In this document: positions 33,194 to 43,341 of the stretch, in pieces
Layout: each line of letters starts with the position of its first letter
Numbering within the stretch: the stretch's first letter is position 1
NCBI RefSeq assembly: GCF_014648895.1
Contig: NZ_BMRZ01000018.1
Location: forward strand, 62,001 to 126,000
Reading direction: 5' to 3'
DNA: 64,000 nucleotides
Source of the DNA: Streptomyces tanashiensis
GTDB taxonomy: Bacteria > Actinomycetota > Actinomycetes > Streptomycetales > Streptomycetaceae
Program-made: the position numbers and the translations under genes
The notes under the pieces: generated by a model
Told to the model about the DNA's origin: nothing
What the model saw: only the letters and a program-made list of their open reading frames with translations
The model's database searches: none

Positions 33194-34122
33194 CAGAACT
33201 CCAGCCGCTCGCGTCGGCCCAGCTTCATCACGACGGCCGCGAAGGCGAGCGTGACGAGGAGGAGCGCGACACCGATGGTCGTTGCGTAGGCGGCCTGACC
33301 GTCCCGGAACGCCTTCTGGTACACGTACAGCGGAAGGACGATGGTGGAGTAGTCGGGCCCGCCGCCGCTGGGACCGACGGTCATGATCTGGACGACCGCG
33401 AAGGACTCCGCCCCGAGGGCGAGGATGCCCATGTAGATCCAGCCCGACTGCACGGTGTCCCAGAGCAGCGGCAGGGTGATCTTGAAGAAGGTGGTGAAGC
33501 GGCTCGCGCCGTCGAGCAGGGCCGCCTCGTAGAAGTCCCTCGGAATGGACGCCATGCCGGCCGAGAAGAGGACGACGAAGAATCCGACCGTGGACCAGAC
33601 GAGGACCACCATCACACAGATGAGGGCGAGGTCCGGATCACCGAGCCAGTCCGGCTGGACGCTGCCGAGACCGACACCCTTCAATACGGAATTGATGGCT
33701 CCGCTGTTCGGGTTGTACGCGAACTGGAAGAGCAGAGCGACGATCGCGATCGACAGCACCTGCGGGAAGAAATACACGATCTTGTAGAACGATGAACCGC
33801 GCACACCCGCGATCGCCGCGCCCCTACGGCGCCGACCGCCGACATTGAGCATGAAGGCGAAGAAGAGCGCGAGTCCCACGGTCACCAGCGGGAGCACCAC
33901 CGCGAAGGTCAGGCTGTGCTGGAACGATTTCCAGAAGACCTCGTCGTCCAGCATTCTGCTGTAGTTGTCGAATCCGACCATCCCGAATTCGGGGCTCAGT
34001 CCGGTCCAGTCCGTGAACGAGTAGTAGATGGACTGGATGAACGGCCAGATCACGAACAGCGCGTAGAGCGCGAGGGGCACCGCCAGGAACCCCACGATGA
34101 AACGGTACTTGCCGTGTTGCAT
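33193..34122 (-). CDS. ngcF: Carbohydrate ABC transporter permease NgcF
   Basis: 309-aa MalF-type permease with six helices. The EAA loop is YEAALLDGASRFTTFFKITLPLLWD. The N-terminus YRFIVGFLAVPLALYALFVIWPFIQSI is class typical. It follows ngcE after a 103-bp gap with a hairpin and is coupled to ngcG. Confidence 0.9.
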   Translation of the reverse strand: MQHGKYRFIVGFLAVPLALYALFVIWPFIQSIYYSFTDWTGLSPEFGMVGFDNYSRMLDDEVFWKSFQHSLTFAVVLPLVTVGLALFFAFMLNVGGRRRRGAAIAGVRGSSFYKIVYFFPQVLSIAIVALLFQFAYNPNSGAINSVLKGVGLGSVQPDWLGDPDLALICVMVVLVWSTVGFFVVLFSAGMASIPRDFYEAALLDGASRFTTFFKITLPLLWDTVQSGWIYMGILALGAESFAVVQIMTVGPSGGGPDYSTIVLPLYVYQKAFRDGQAAYATTIGVALLLVTLAFAAVVMKLGRRERLEF

Positions 34123-34178
34123 TCCTACCGACCCCGATCTTCCCGCGGAGGCGCGCCGCTGGTGCCGCGCGCGAAGGG

Positions 34179-34217
34179 GCCGGGGCCCGCTCCCGGTCGG
34201 CGGGAAGGGGCCCCGGC
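34179..34217 (-). promoter_or_regulatory. ngcE-ngcF intercistronic hairpin
   Basis: GCCGGGGCCC / GGGCCCCGGC stem with an inner TCCCG / CGGGA stem, 8 bp after the ngcE stop. The arrangement is like the xylF-xylG hairpin: it follows the binding-protein gene and precedes the permeases. Confidence 0.6.
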
Positions 34218-34225
34218 ACTGTGCG

Positions 34226-35668
34226 TCAGTGCTTGTAGTGCTTGATGCTCGAATCCTTGGCCGCCTCGTCGGCGAACTTCTGGATCTTCTTGATCGTCTC
34301 GGCCGGGGTCGCGCGGCCGGCCATCAGCTCGCCGATGCCGGCGACACCGATCTTCTCCTTCTGGAGGGCGACGTACCAGTCCTGGAGGCGCGGGTTGACG
34401 ACGTTCTGGCCGGCCTTGTCCAGGGCGGCGACACCGGACTTGAGGCCCGGGGTCAGCTCGATGCCGTCGGTGCCGCCGTTGAAGGCCGTCAGGGACTTCA
34501 CGGACTTCGTGAAGTTCTTCGAGGAGGCCTCGCTGAGCATGATGCGCAGCTGCTCCAGACCGCCTTCGACGTTCTTCGCCTTCGCCGGGACGATGAAGGG
34601 CTCGCCGCCGGAGGCCCAGATGGTGCCGAAGGGCAACTTGTCTGAGGAGTCGAGGCCGGTGGGGCCGGAGACGGCCAGGTTGAAGTCGGCCGGCATGGTC
34701 TTCGCGGCCTCGTTCTCGACCCAGGAGCCGTTCGGGATGAACAGCGCCTTGCCCTCGGTCCAGGCGGTCTGCGACTGGATGTGGTCGAGGCCGGGGGTGC
34801 CCTTGAGGATGTACCCCTTCTTGACCAGCTCGTAGTACGCCTCGAAGCAGGCCTTGACCGCGGGGTGCTCCCAGGCCTTCGGCTCCAGGTTGTCGATGGC
34901 GTCGAGCACCTCGCGGCCGCCGACCTTTCCGATCATCGGGTAGAGCGAGAAGGGGACGTAGTACGGGTGCTTGCCGGCGTACGTCCAGCCGGCGATGCCC
35001 TTCTTCTTGGCCTTCTCGCAGACGGCCAGCATCTCGTCCCAGGTCTCGGGGTACTTCGCGTCGAGCGAGTCGAGCAGCTTCTGCGAGTACCAGACGCCGT
35101 AGACCGTGTAGGCGTAGTACATGATCCACACCGGGTCGCCGTCGAACTGGCCCATCTCGACGATGCCGGGCCGCAGGGTCTCGCGGACCTTCTTCTTCGG
35201 GTCGTCGATGGACGGGGCGTCCAGGAGCGGGGTGAGGTCCGCCAGCTGCTTCTGGCCGACGAGGACACCCATGTCCATCTGCTCGGCGCCGGAGTTGTCG
35301 ATGAGGTCCGGCGGGGTGCCGCCGTTGAAGCGCGGCTGCAGCGTGGTGGTGATCTTCTGGGTCGGGGTGAACTTGACCTGCGCCTTGGGGTAATTGGTCT
35401 CGTAGACCTTGATCGCGTCCTTGGCGTACTCCTGTCCGAATCCGCCGTCGAAGAGGACGAAATCGAGCGCTGCCGACTCGTTCACCCCGAGCGGGTTCTT
35501 TTCGGACTTCGTGCCCTTCTCGACCTTTCCGTTGCCACCGCTGTCGCTGCTCGCACAGGCGGACAGGAAGCCCATGGTCGGCACGGAGATCAGACCGATA
35601 GCGGCGGAACGCTTGATCAGATCGCGACGGCCGAGGCCCTCACCGTTGTGTGCGGAGGTGGATCCCAT
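34226..35668 (-). CDS. ngcE: N-acetylglucosamine/chitobiose-binding lipoprotein NgcE
   Basis: 480-aa extracellular solute-binding protein. The signal region combines a twin arginine (LGRRDLIKRSA, Arg14-Arg15) with lipobox FLSAC (Cys38), so Tat export is likely. The mature part has DFVLFDGGFGQEYAKDAIKVYE, PPDLIDNSGAEQMDMG and LFIPNGSWVENE, typical of the NgcE subfamily. The ATG with GAGG eight bases upstream is preferred over a TTG two codons earlier. It is first of the ngcEFG operon. Confidence 0.92.
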   Translation of the reverse strand: MGSTSAHNGEGLGRRDLIKRSAAIGLISVPTMGFLSACASSDSGGNGKVEKGTKSEKNPLGVNESAALDFVLFDGGFGQEYAKDAIKVYETNYPKAQVKFTPTQKITTTLQPRFNGGTPPDLIDNSGAEQMDMGVLVGQKQLADLTPLLDAPSIDDPKKKVRETLRPGIVEMGQFDGDPVWIMYYAYTVYGVWYSQKLLDSLDAKYPETWDEMLAVCEKAKKKGIAGWTYAGKHPYYVPFSLYPMIGKVGGREVLDAIDNLEPKAWEHPAVKACFEAYYELVKKGYILKGTPGLDHIQSQTAWTEGKALFIPNGSWVENEAAKTMPADFNLAVSGPTGLDSSDKLPFGTIWASGGEPFIVPAKAKNVEGGLEQLRIMLSEASSKNFTKSVKSLTAFNGGTDGIELTPGLKSGVAALDKAGQNVVNPRLQDWYVALQKEKIGVAGIGELMAGRATPAETIKKIQKFADEAAKDSSIKHYKH

Positions 35669-36196
35669 GCTCAAGTCCTCGCCTTCATTCAGGACTCAGG
35701 CGGTGTACCGGTCGCCCGTACTCACTCGCCACAGGCGAAGGGCCCCGCCACCGCGGTCAATTGCAGCCGGGTCGTGCACGCGTCGGGCCGTCGTCGGATT
35801 GATCCGACTGGCTGGACGCCGACAGGTATAGTCCACTTCCCTTCGCGGGAGCAAGATCGAAAGCAGGTTTCTCCCGCCATCTTTCCCGAGTTGAGACCTC
35901 CGAGATAGGCAGGCAGCTTCTGCGGCGTTTCGTCCAACCATTCGCCACGCAACACCCTTGACACGGCATCAAGGTCACCCCCTCTCCGCGGGGTGACGCC
36001 GCGCAGGGCGGGAGGCGTGCGCGAGGGGTTGCAAAATGGGACATATGACCGCCATCGAAACAGTTGTGTCACAAACCAGTTGCCCGGTGAAGATCTCGTG
36101 AGAAGGATCCGGGATCATAAAGGTCCCGCCGACCCCTGCCTCCGGCACGGGCGCGCGGCGGGACCTGTCTTGTTCCATACGGATCTGGAGTATTAC
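35669..36196. promoter_or_regulatory. Divergent regulatory region, ngcE / FG-GAP gene, with DasR-like site
   Basis: 528 bp without a convincing gene. At 35824-35835 AGGTATAGTCCA matches 10 of 12 positions of TGGTATAGACCA, one form of the GntR-regulator DasR site, which governs GlcNAc uptake genes in Streptomyces; it lies 156 bp upstream of ngcE. The stretch 35860-36130 is A/T-richer than coding sequence. A 116-codon minus frame crosses it but has no homology or codon bias. Confidence 0.4.
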
Positions 36197-37135
36197 GTGG
36201 CCAACTCTTCTGGCCTTAACCGCACGGGCCTCCTGTCCCGTGTCACGGTCGCGGCGATAACCGCCGCCCTGGTCGGCACCACCACGGCCGCCGTCGCGGC
36301 CGACGCGCCGCAGTCCGGCGCCAAGGCGATCAAGCCGGCCGCCGCGCCCGCCGCCTCCGCCGCCTCCGCCGCGAGTGCCTCCGCCGCCTCGGCGGAAGCC
36401 GAGCTCCGCTTCCTCCAGGGCGTGTCCGGCTCGTCCCTCTACTGGTACCAGCCGAACGGCTCCGGCGGCTTCGAGCCCCGCGAGTACGCCAACAGCACCT
36501 GGGCCAACGTGAAGGCGGCCCAGCAGGCCGACAACGACCACGACGGTGTGGCCGACGACGCCTGGATCCTCTACACCAACGGCACCCTCGGGTACGCCGC
36601 GGGCGAGTCGGCCTCCAACGAGTTCACCACCATCGGTGGCGGCTGGAACATCTACAACAAGATCCTCTCGCCGGGCACGCTCGGCGGCGGCGCGGCCGCG
36701 GACCTCCTGGCCCGCGACAGCTCCGGCGTCCTGTACCTGTACCTCGGCTACGACAACGGCAAGCTCACCACCCGCTACCGGGTCGGTGGCGGCTGGAACG
36801 CCTACAACCAGATCGCCGGTGTCGGCGACCTGAGCGGTGACGGCAAGGCCGACATCGTCGCCCGCGACGCCTCCGGCATCCTGTGGCTGTACAAGGGCAC
36901 GGGCGACTACAAGGCGCCCTTCACCGGCCGCACCAAGATCGGTGGCGGCTGGGGCGCCTACAACAGCCTCGTCGGCATCGGCGACCTCGACTGGGACGGG
37001 CGCAGCGACCTGATCGCGCGCGACTCGGCCGGCAAGCTGTACCGCTACTCGGGTACCGGCAACGCCGCCGCGCCGTTCAAGCCGCGCGCCGTGATCGGCA
37101 CCAGCGGCTGGAACACGTACCGCATCCTGTTCTGA
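36197..37135 (+). CDS. Secreted FG-GAP/VCBS-like repeat protein
   Basis: 312-aa secreted protein. The signal peptide ends near TTAAVAADAP, an Ala/Ser-rich linker follows, then five repeats of the FG-GAP/integrin-type propeller blade: GGGWNIYNKIL, ARDSSGVLYLYLG, GGGWNAYNQIAGVGDLSGDG, ARDASGILWLYKGTG, GGGWGAYNSLVGIGDLDWDG and ARDSAGKLYRYSGTG, with calcium-type DxDxDG loops (DNDHDG). Such proteins are common Streptomyces exoproteins of unknown ligand. GTG start with GGAG. Confidence 0.85.
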   Translation: MANSSGLNRTGLLSRVTVAAITAALVGTTTAAVAADAPQSGAKAIKPAAAPAASAASAASASAASAEAELRFLQGVSGSSLYWYQPNGSGGFEPREYANSTWANVKAAQQADNDHDGVADDAWILYTNGTLGYAAGESASNEFTTIGGGWNIYNKILSPGTLGGGAAADLLARDSSGVLYLYLGYDNGKLTTRYRVGGGWNAYNQIAGVGDLSGDGKADIVARDASGILWLYKGTGDYKAPFTGRTKIGGGWGAYNSLVGIGDLDWDGRSDLIARDSAGKLYRYSGTGNAAAPFKPRAVIGTSGWNTYRILF

Positions 37136-37177
37136 TCCGCCCTCCCGTCATCCCGGCGGGCGCGCGTGACGAACGCG

Positions 37178-37211
37178 AGGGCCCCGCTCCTCTTCCGAGG
37201 AGCGGGGCCCT
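37178..37211. terminator. Convergent terminator FG-GAP gene / acnA
   Basis: Perfect 15-bp stem AGGGCCCCGCTCCTC-TTCC-GAGGAGCGGGGCCCT followed by TTTCC. It is usable in both directions between the convergent genes. Confidence 0.85.
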
Positions 37212-37229
37212 TTCCGTTCATCCGATCCG

Positions 37230-39950
<2,721 letters not shown>

Positions 39951-40017
39951 GACAGTCTCCTTCATATATGTGCGCGTTCCACCACATCCTGCCGCCACGT
40001 ACGCGTCGTCGATCCGC

Positions 40018-40036
40018 TAAGGTAAGGCTAAGTTAG
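40018..40036 (-). promoter_or_regulatory. Iron-box-like site upstream of acnA
   Basis: On the minus strand CTAACTTAGCCTTACCTTA matches 14 of 19 positions of the DtxR/IdeR/DmdR consensus TTAGGTTAGCCTAACCTAA, including the TTAGCCT core. It lies about 70-85 bp upstream of the acnA GTG. Confidence 0.45.
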
Positions 40037-40078
40037 GTAACCCTTACCGGGGTGGCGGCAGCGGTGCGCCTCGGCAGA

Positions 40079-40096
40079 TATCTCGATGTCGAGATA
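40079..40096. promoter_or_regulatory. Perfect palindrome upstream of acnA
   Basis: TATCTCGA-TG-TCGAGATA, 8-bp arms without mismatch, about 130-145 bp upstream of acnA and 149 bp upstream of the VOC gene. It has the size and symmetry of a MarR-family operator. In S. coelicolor the MarR protein TamR is reported to bind the aconitase promoter; identity with that site is inference. Confidence 0.55.
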
Positions 40097-40244
40097 ACTC
40101 TAGTACATCACCGCCGCCCGGTCATGCCTGGCATGCGGTGGATCCACGGGAAGCGCACCCCGTCACGCCCCCTACCCACCCCTCCCCACCCCGAACGGAC
40201 GCCGCCCGATTGCCCCACCGGGGCCCCCGGCCGACGATCGAGCC

Positions 40245-40604
40245 ATGTTCAGCGGCGCGCATGTGATCCTCTACTCCCGGGACGCGGAGGCCGACCGGGC
40301 CTTCCTCAAGGACGTCGTCGGCTTCGAGCACGTGGACGCCGGACACGGCTGGCTCATCTTCAAACTGCCTCCTGCCGAGGTCGCGGTGCACCCGACGACG
40401 CACGAGCCGAGGTCCGAGGTGTACCTCATGTGCGACGACCTCACCCAGACGCTGACAAGCCTGGACAAGAAGGGCGCCGAGATCTCACGGGCCATCACCG
40501 AGGAGCGCTGGGGCCTGCTTGCCGCCGTCCGCCTGCCGAGCGGCACCGAACTCCCCCTGTACGAACCGCGTCACCCGACCGCGCTCGGCGGCGACTCACC
40601 CTGA
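40245..40604 (+). CDS. VOC (glyoxalase/bleomycin resistance) family protein
   Basis: 119-aa single VOC unit: FSGAHVILYSRDAEADRAFLKDVVGFEHVD, GWLIFKLPPAEVAVHP and a C-terminal strand with LPLYEPRHP. The usual metal ligands of glyoxalase I are only partly recognisable (His6 in GAHVILY, Glu in LYEPRH), so activity is open. No strong ribosome site is seen. It lies between acnA and the HTH-MurA gene. Confidence 0.85.
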   Translation: MFSGAHVILYSRDAEADRAFLKDVVGFEHVDAGHGWLIFKLPPAEVAVHPTTHEPRSEVYLMCDDLTQTLTSLDKKGAEISRAITEERWGLLAAVRLPSGTELPLYEPRHPTALGGDSP

Positions 40605-40628
40605 TGGCCCACCCCGATGACAGGTCAC

Positions 40629-40644
40629 ATCTCATATCTGAGAT
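40629..40644. promoter_or_regulatory. Palindrome before HTH-MurA gene
   Basis: ATCTCA-TATC-TGAGAT, perfect 6-bp arms, ending 11 bp before the ATG of the HTH-MurA gene. The position overlaps the expected promoter or 5' end, so a bound protein would block expression; autoregulation by the gene's own HTH domain is plausible. Confidence 0.5.
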
Positions 40645-40655
40645 AACGTGACGCC

Positions 40656-42185
40656 ATGGCAGACGACTACCTCGTACGCATCGGCAAGCTCATCCGTGAC
40701 GCCCGGCAGCACCGCGGCTGGACACAGACGCAGCTCGCCGAAGCACTGGCCACGAGCCAGAGCGCCGTCAACCGGATCGAGCGCGGCAACCAGAACATCA
40801 GCCTTGAGATGATTGCCCGGATCGGCGAAGCCCTCGACAGCGAGATCGTGTCCCTGGGATACGCGGGCCCCATGCACCTCCGGGTCGTCGGCCGCCGCCG
40901 CCTCTCCGGCGCGATCGACGTCAAGACGAGCAAGAACGCCTGTGTCGCGCTGCTCTGCGCCTCGCTCCTCAACAAGGGCCGGACCGTCCTGCGCCGGGTC
41001 GCCCGCATCGAGGAGGTCTTCCGGCTCCTGGAGGTCCTGAACTCCATCGGCGTCCGGACCCGCTGGATCAACGACGGCGTGGACCTGGAGATCGTGCCCC
41101 CGGCCGAGCTCGACATGGAGTCCATCGACGCCGAGGCCGCGATCCGCACCCGCTCGATCATCATGTTCCTCGGCCCGCTGCTCCACCGCATGGACCGCTT
41201 CAAGCTGCCGTACGCCGGCGGCTGCGACCTCGGTACGCGCACGATCGAGCCGCACATGATCGCGCTGCGCCGCTTCGGCCTGGAGGTCACCGCCACCGAG
41301 GGCATCTACCACGCCCAGGTCGAGCGCTCCGTCTCCCCCGACCGCCCGATCGTCCTGACCGAGCGCGGAGACACCGTCACCGAGAACGCGCTGCTCGCCG
41401 CCGCCCGGCACGACGGCGTGACCGTCATCCGCAACGCCTCCTCCAACTACATGGTCCAGGACCTGTGCTTCTTCCTGGAGGCGCTCGGCGTCCGGGTCGA
41501 CGGCATCGGCACCACCACCCTGACCGTGCACGGCGTGCCGCAGATCGACGTGGACGTCGACTACTCCCCCTCCGAGGACCCGGTCGAGGCGATGAGCCTG
41601 CTCGCCGCCGCGGTGGTCACGGAGTCGGAGCTGACGATCCGCCGGGTCCCGATCGAGTTCATGGAGATCGAGCTCGCGGTCCTGGAGGAGATGGGCCTCG
41701 ACCACGACCGCTCGGCGGAGTACGCGGCGGACAACGGCCGTACGCGCCTGGTCGACCTGACGGTCCGCCCCTCCAAGCTGGAGGCGCCGATCGACAAGAT
41801 CCACCCGATGCCGTTCCCGGGCCTGAACATCGACAACGTCCCCTTCTTCGCGGCGATCGCGGCGACGGCCCAGGGCAAGACCCTCATCCACGACTGGGTC
41901 TACGACAACCGCGCCATCTACCTCACCGACCTCAACCGCCTCGGCGGCCGCCTCCAGCTCCTCGACCCCCACCGCGTCCTGGTGGAGGGCCCGACCCGCT
42001 GGCGCGCCGCCGAGATGATGTGCCCGCCGGCCCTGCGCCCGGCCGTGGTCGTGCTCCTCGCGATGATGGCCGCCGAGGGCACCTCGGTCCTCCGCAATGT
42101 CTACGTCATCAACCGCGGTTACGAGGACCTGGCGGAGCGCCTGAACTCGATCGGCGCCCAGATCGAGATCTTCCGGGACATCTGA
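40656..42185 (+). CDS. murA: UDP-N-acetylglucosamine 1-carboxyvinyltransferase-like protein with N-terminal HTH
   Basis: 509 aa. Residues 6-65 are an XRE-type helix-turn-helix (WTQTQLAEALATSQSAVNRIERG). Residues 75-505 are an EPSP/MurA-type inside-out barrel. The substrate Lys93-Asn94 (TSKNAC) and the PEP-reactive Cys190 (YAGGCDLGTR) are retained, so catalysis is possible. Streptomyces also has a canonical MurA without the HTH; this second form, a DNA-binding domain fused to a cell-wall enzyme, is conserved next to aconitase in the genus as I recall. It could sense UDP-GlcNAc and regulate genes. The fusion is a single uninterrupted frame. Confidence 0.88.
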   Translation: MADDYLVRIGKLIRDARQHRGWTQTQLAEALATSQSAVNRIERGNQNISLEMIARIGEALDSEIVSLGYAGPMHLRVVGRRRLSGAIDVKTSKNACVALLCASLLNKGRTVLRRVARIEEVFRLLEVLNSIGVRTRWINDGVDLEIVPPAELDMESIDAEAAIRTRSIIMFLGPLLHRMDRFKLPYAGGCDLGTRTIEPHMIALRRFGLEVTATEGIYHAQVERSVSPDRPIVLTERGDTVTENALLAAARHDGVTVIRNASSNYMVQDLCFFLEALGVRVDGIGTTTLTVHGVPQIDVDVDYSPSEDPVEAMSLLAAAVVTESELTIRRVPIEFMEIELAVLEEMGLDHDRSAEYAADNGRTRLVDLTVRPSKLEAPIDKIHPMPFPGLNIDNVPFFAAIAATAQGKTLIHDWVYDNRAIYLTDLNRLGGRLQLLDPHRVLVEGPTRWRAAEMMCPPALRPAVVVLLAMMAAEGTSVLRNVYVINRGYEDLAERLNSIGAQIEIFRDI

Positions 42186-42231
42186 GAGCTGTTTACAATG
42201 CGCCTCTCGGATCCATTCGGAAGAGAGCATC

Positions 42232-42555
42232 GTGAAGAAAGCGCGCATTTGTCTCGTGGTGGCCTGCATTCTCATGGTCGCCTCGTGCGGGGGAAACAGC
42301 ACTTCTGTGGACACATCTCGCCTGACCGACCGCGAGAAGGAATGGGTCGAGTTCTCTCACGCGCACGAGAAGAATCAGGACATCAAGGAGAAGTGGGAAC
42401 GGCTGCCGGCCGACGGGGTCAAGTCCTACCTCGATGAGCAGCTCCCCCGGCTGTGCGGCGACACCGCGGCGCTGATGGAGGGCCTGAAGAAGGCGGGCTA
42501 CGCGGCGGACGAGATGCGGGACTACAAGCAGAAGACCGCCGAGCTCATCTGCTGA
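42232..42555 (+). CDS. Small lipoprotein
   Basis: 107-aa predicted lipoprotein: MKKARICLVVACILMVASC with lipobox Cys19, then a charged helical region (TDREKEWVEFSHAHEKNQDIKEKW) and two more Cys (LCGD, LIC at the end) that may pair. No family recognised. The GTG is 46 bp after the HTH-MurA stop; GGAAGAG serves as ribosome site. Base composition is slightly A/T-richer at the start. Confidence 0.7.
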   Translation: MKKARICLVVACILMVASCGGNSTSVDTSRLTDREKEWVEFSHAHEKNQDIKEKWERLPADGVKSYLDEQLPRLCGDTAALMEGLKKAGYAADEMRDYKQKTAELIC

Positions 42556-42579
42556 CCGCGGGCCGGCTCCCGCTTCCGG

Positions 42580-42621
42580 AACACGAAGGTCCCTGCCGGT
42601 GACGGCAGGGACCTTCGTGTT
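42580..42621. terminator. Convergent terminator, small lipoprotein / lipoprotein
   Basis: Perfect 19-bp stem starting AACACGAAGGTCCCTGCCG with loop GTGA, between two convergent stops and followed by TTCC. Confidence 0.85.
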
Positions 42622-42642
42622 TCCGGGGGCGGGCCGCCCGGG

Positions 42643-43341
42643 CTACGTCACCGCGCCGCCGAGGATCCTCAGCGAGTACGTGTCGTACGCCCGGTGCAGG
42701 ACCATCACCACGGGCCCCGAGGTGAACACCCCGCTCACGACGTACTCCTTCTTGTTCCCGGTCTCGGCGACCTTCTTCTCATAGAGGGAATCGGTCTCCT
42801 TCCTCGCCCGGTCGAGCCACGAGGAAGCCTCGGTGTGGTCGACTCCCGCGACGTCGAGCCGGGTGCAGGCGGCGAGGAAGGCGAATGCGCCGGAGCGGTT
42901 CGTGCCGGTTCTGCACAGAAGCGACGACATGTTCTCGTGATCGGCGTATCCGGCCGACACCGATATTCCGTCTCCACCGCGTCCGTGGACGTAGGTCTTC
43001 TTCTTCCCGTCGGGCATCTCCTGCTCGACGGGTTTGTCCAGCTTCAGCTTCCAGTCTTTCGCGAGTCCGGCGAGGAATTCCTTTCCGGTGTATCCGGGGT
43101 GCATCGTGTCCGCCGCGCCGAAGGCGGGCCGCTCGTCGCCGGCCACCGCGTGCTTCGGCAGATCGGCGGCTCGCGGAGCGGTCCGCGTCGTGGCGGACGG
43201 TTCGGGGCGCGGGGCCGCCGTCCTCGGGCGCTCGGACGCCGCGGTCGTCCCGGGGTCGTTCCGGCCGCAGGCGGCGGCTCCCGCCGTGCCGACGACGAGC
43301 GTCATCAGCACGACGGGAACACGGAGGGCGGCGCGGATCAC
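42643..43341 (-). CDS. Hypothetical lipoprotein
   Basis: 232 aa. Its GTG start overlaps the stop of the large upstream gene (GTGA). The signal peptide ends at lipobox GAAAC (Cys25), a Pro/Arg/Thr-rich linker follows, then a soluble domain of about 150 residues (GKEFLAGLAKDWKLKLDKPVEQ, KKTYVHGRGGDGISVSAGYAD, FLAACTRLDVAGVDHTEASSWL). No family recognised. It is the last gene of a three-gene secreted-protein operon. Confidence 0.7.
   Translation of the reverse strand: MIRAALRVPVVLMTLVVGTAGAAACGRNDPGTTAASERPRTAAPRPEPSATTRTAPRAADLPKHAVAGDERPAFGAADTMHPGYTGKEFLAGLAKDWKLKLDKPVEQEMPDGKKKTYVHGRGGDGISVSAGYADHENMSSLLCRTGTNRSGAFAFLAACTRLDVAGVDHTEASSWLDRARKETDSLYEKKVAETGNKKEYVVSGVFTSGPVVMVLHRAYDTYSLRILGGAVT

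Noticed and set aside
35722..36072. 116-codon minus-strand frame in the ngcE upstream region
   Set aside because: No third-position G/C bias, no ribosome site, no recognisable family; the region looks regulatory.
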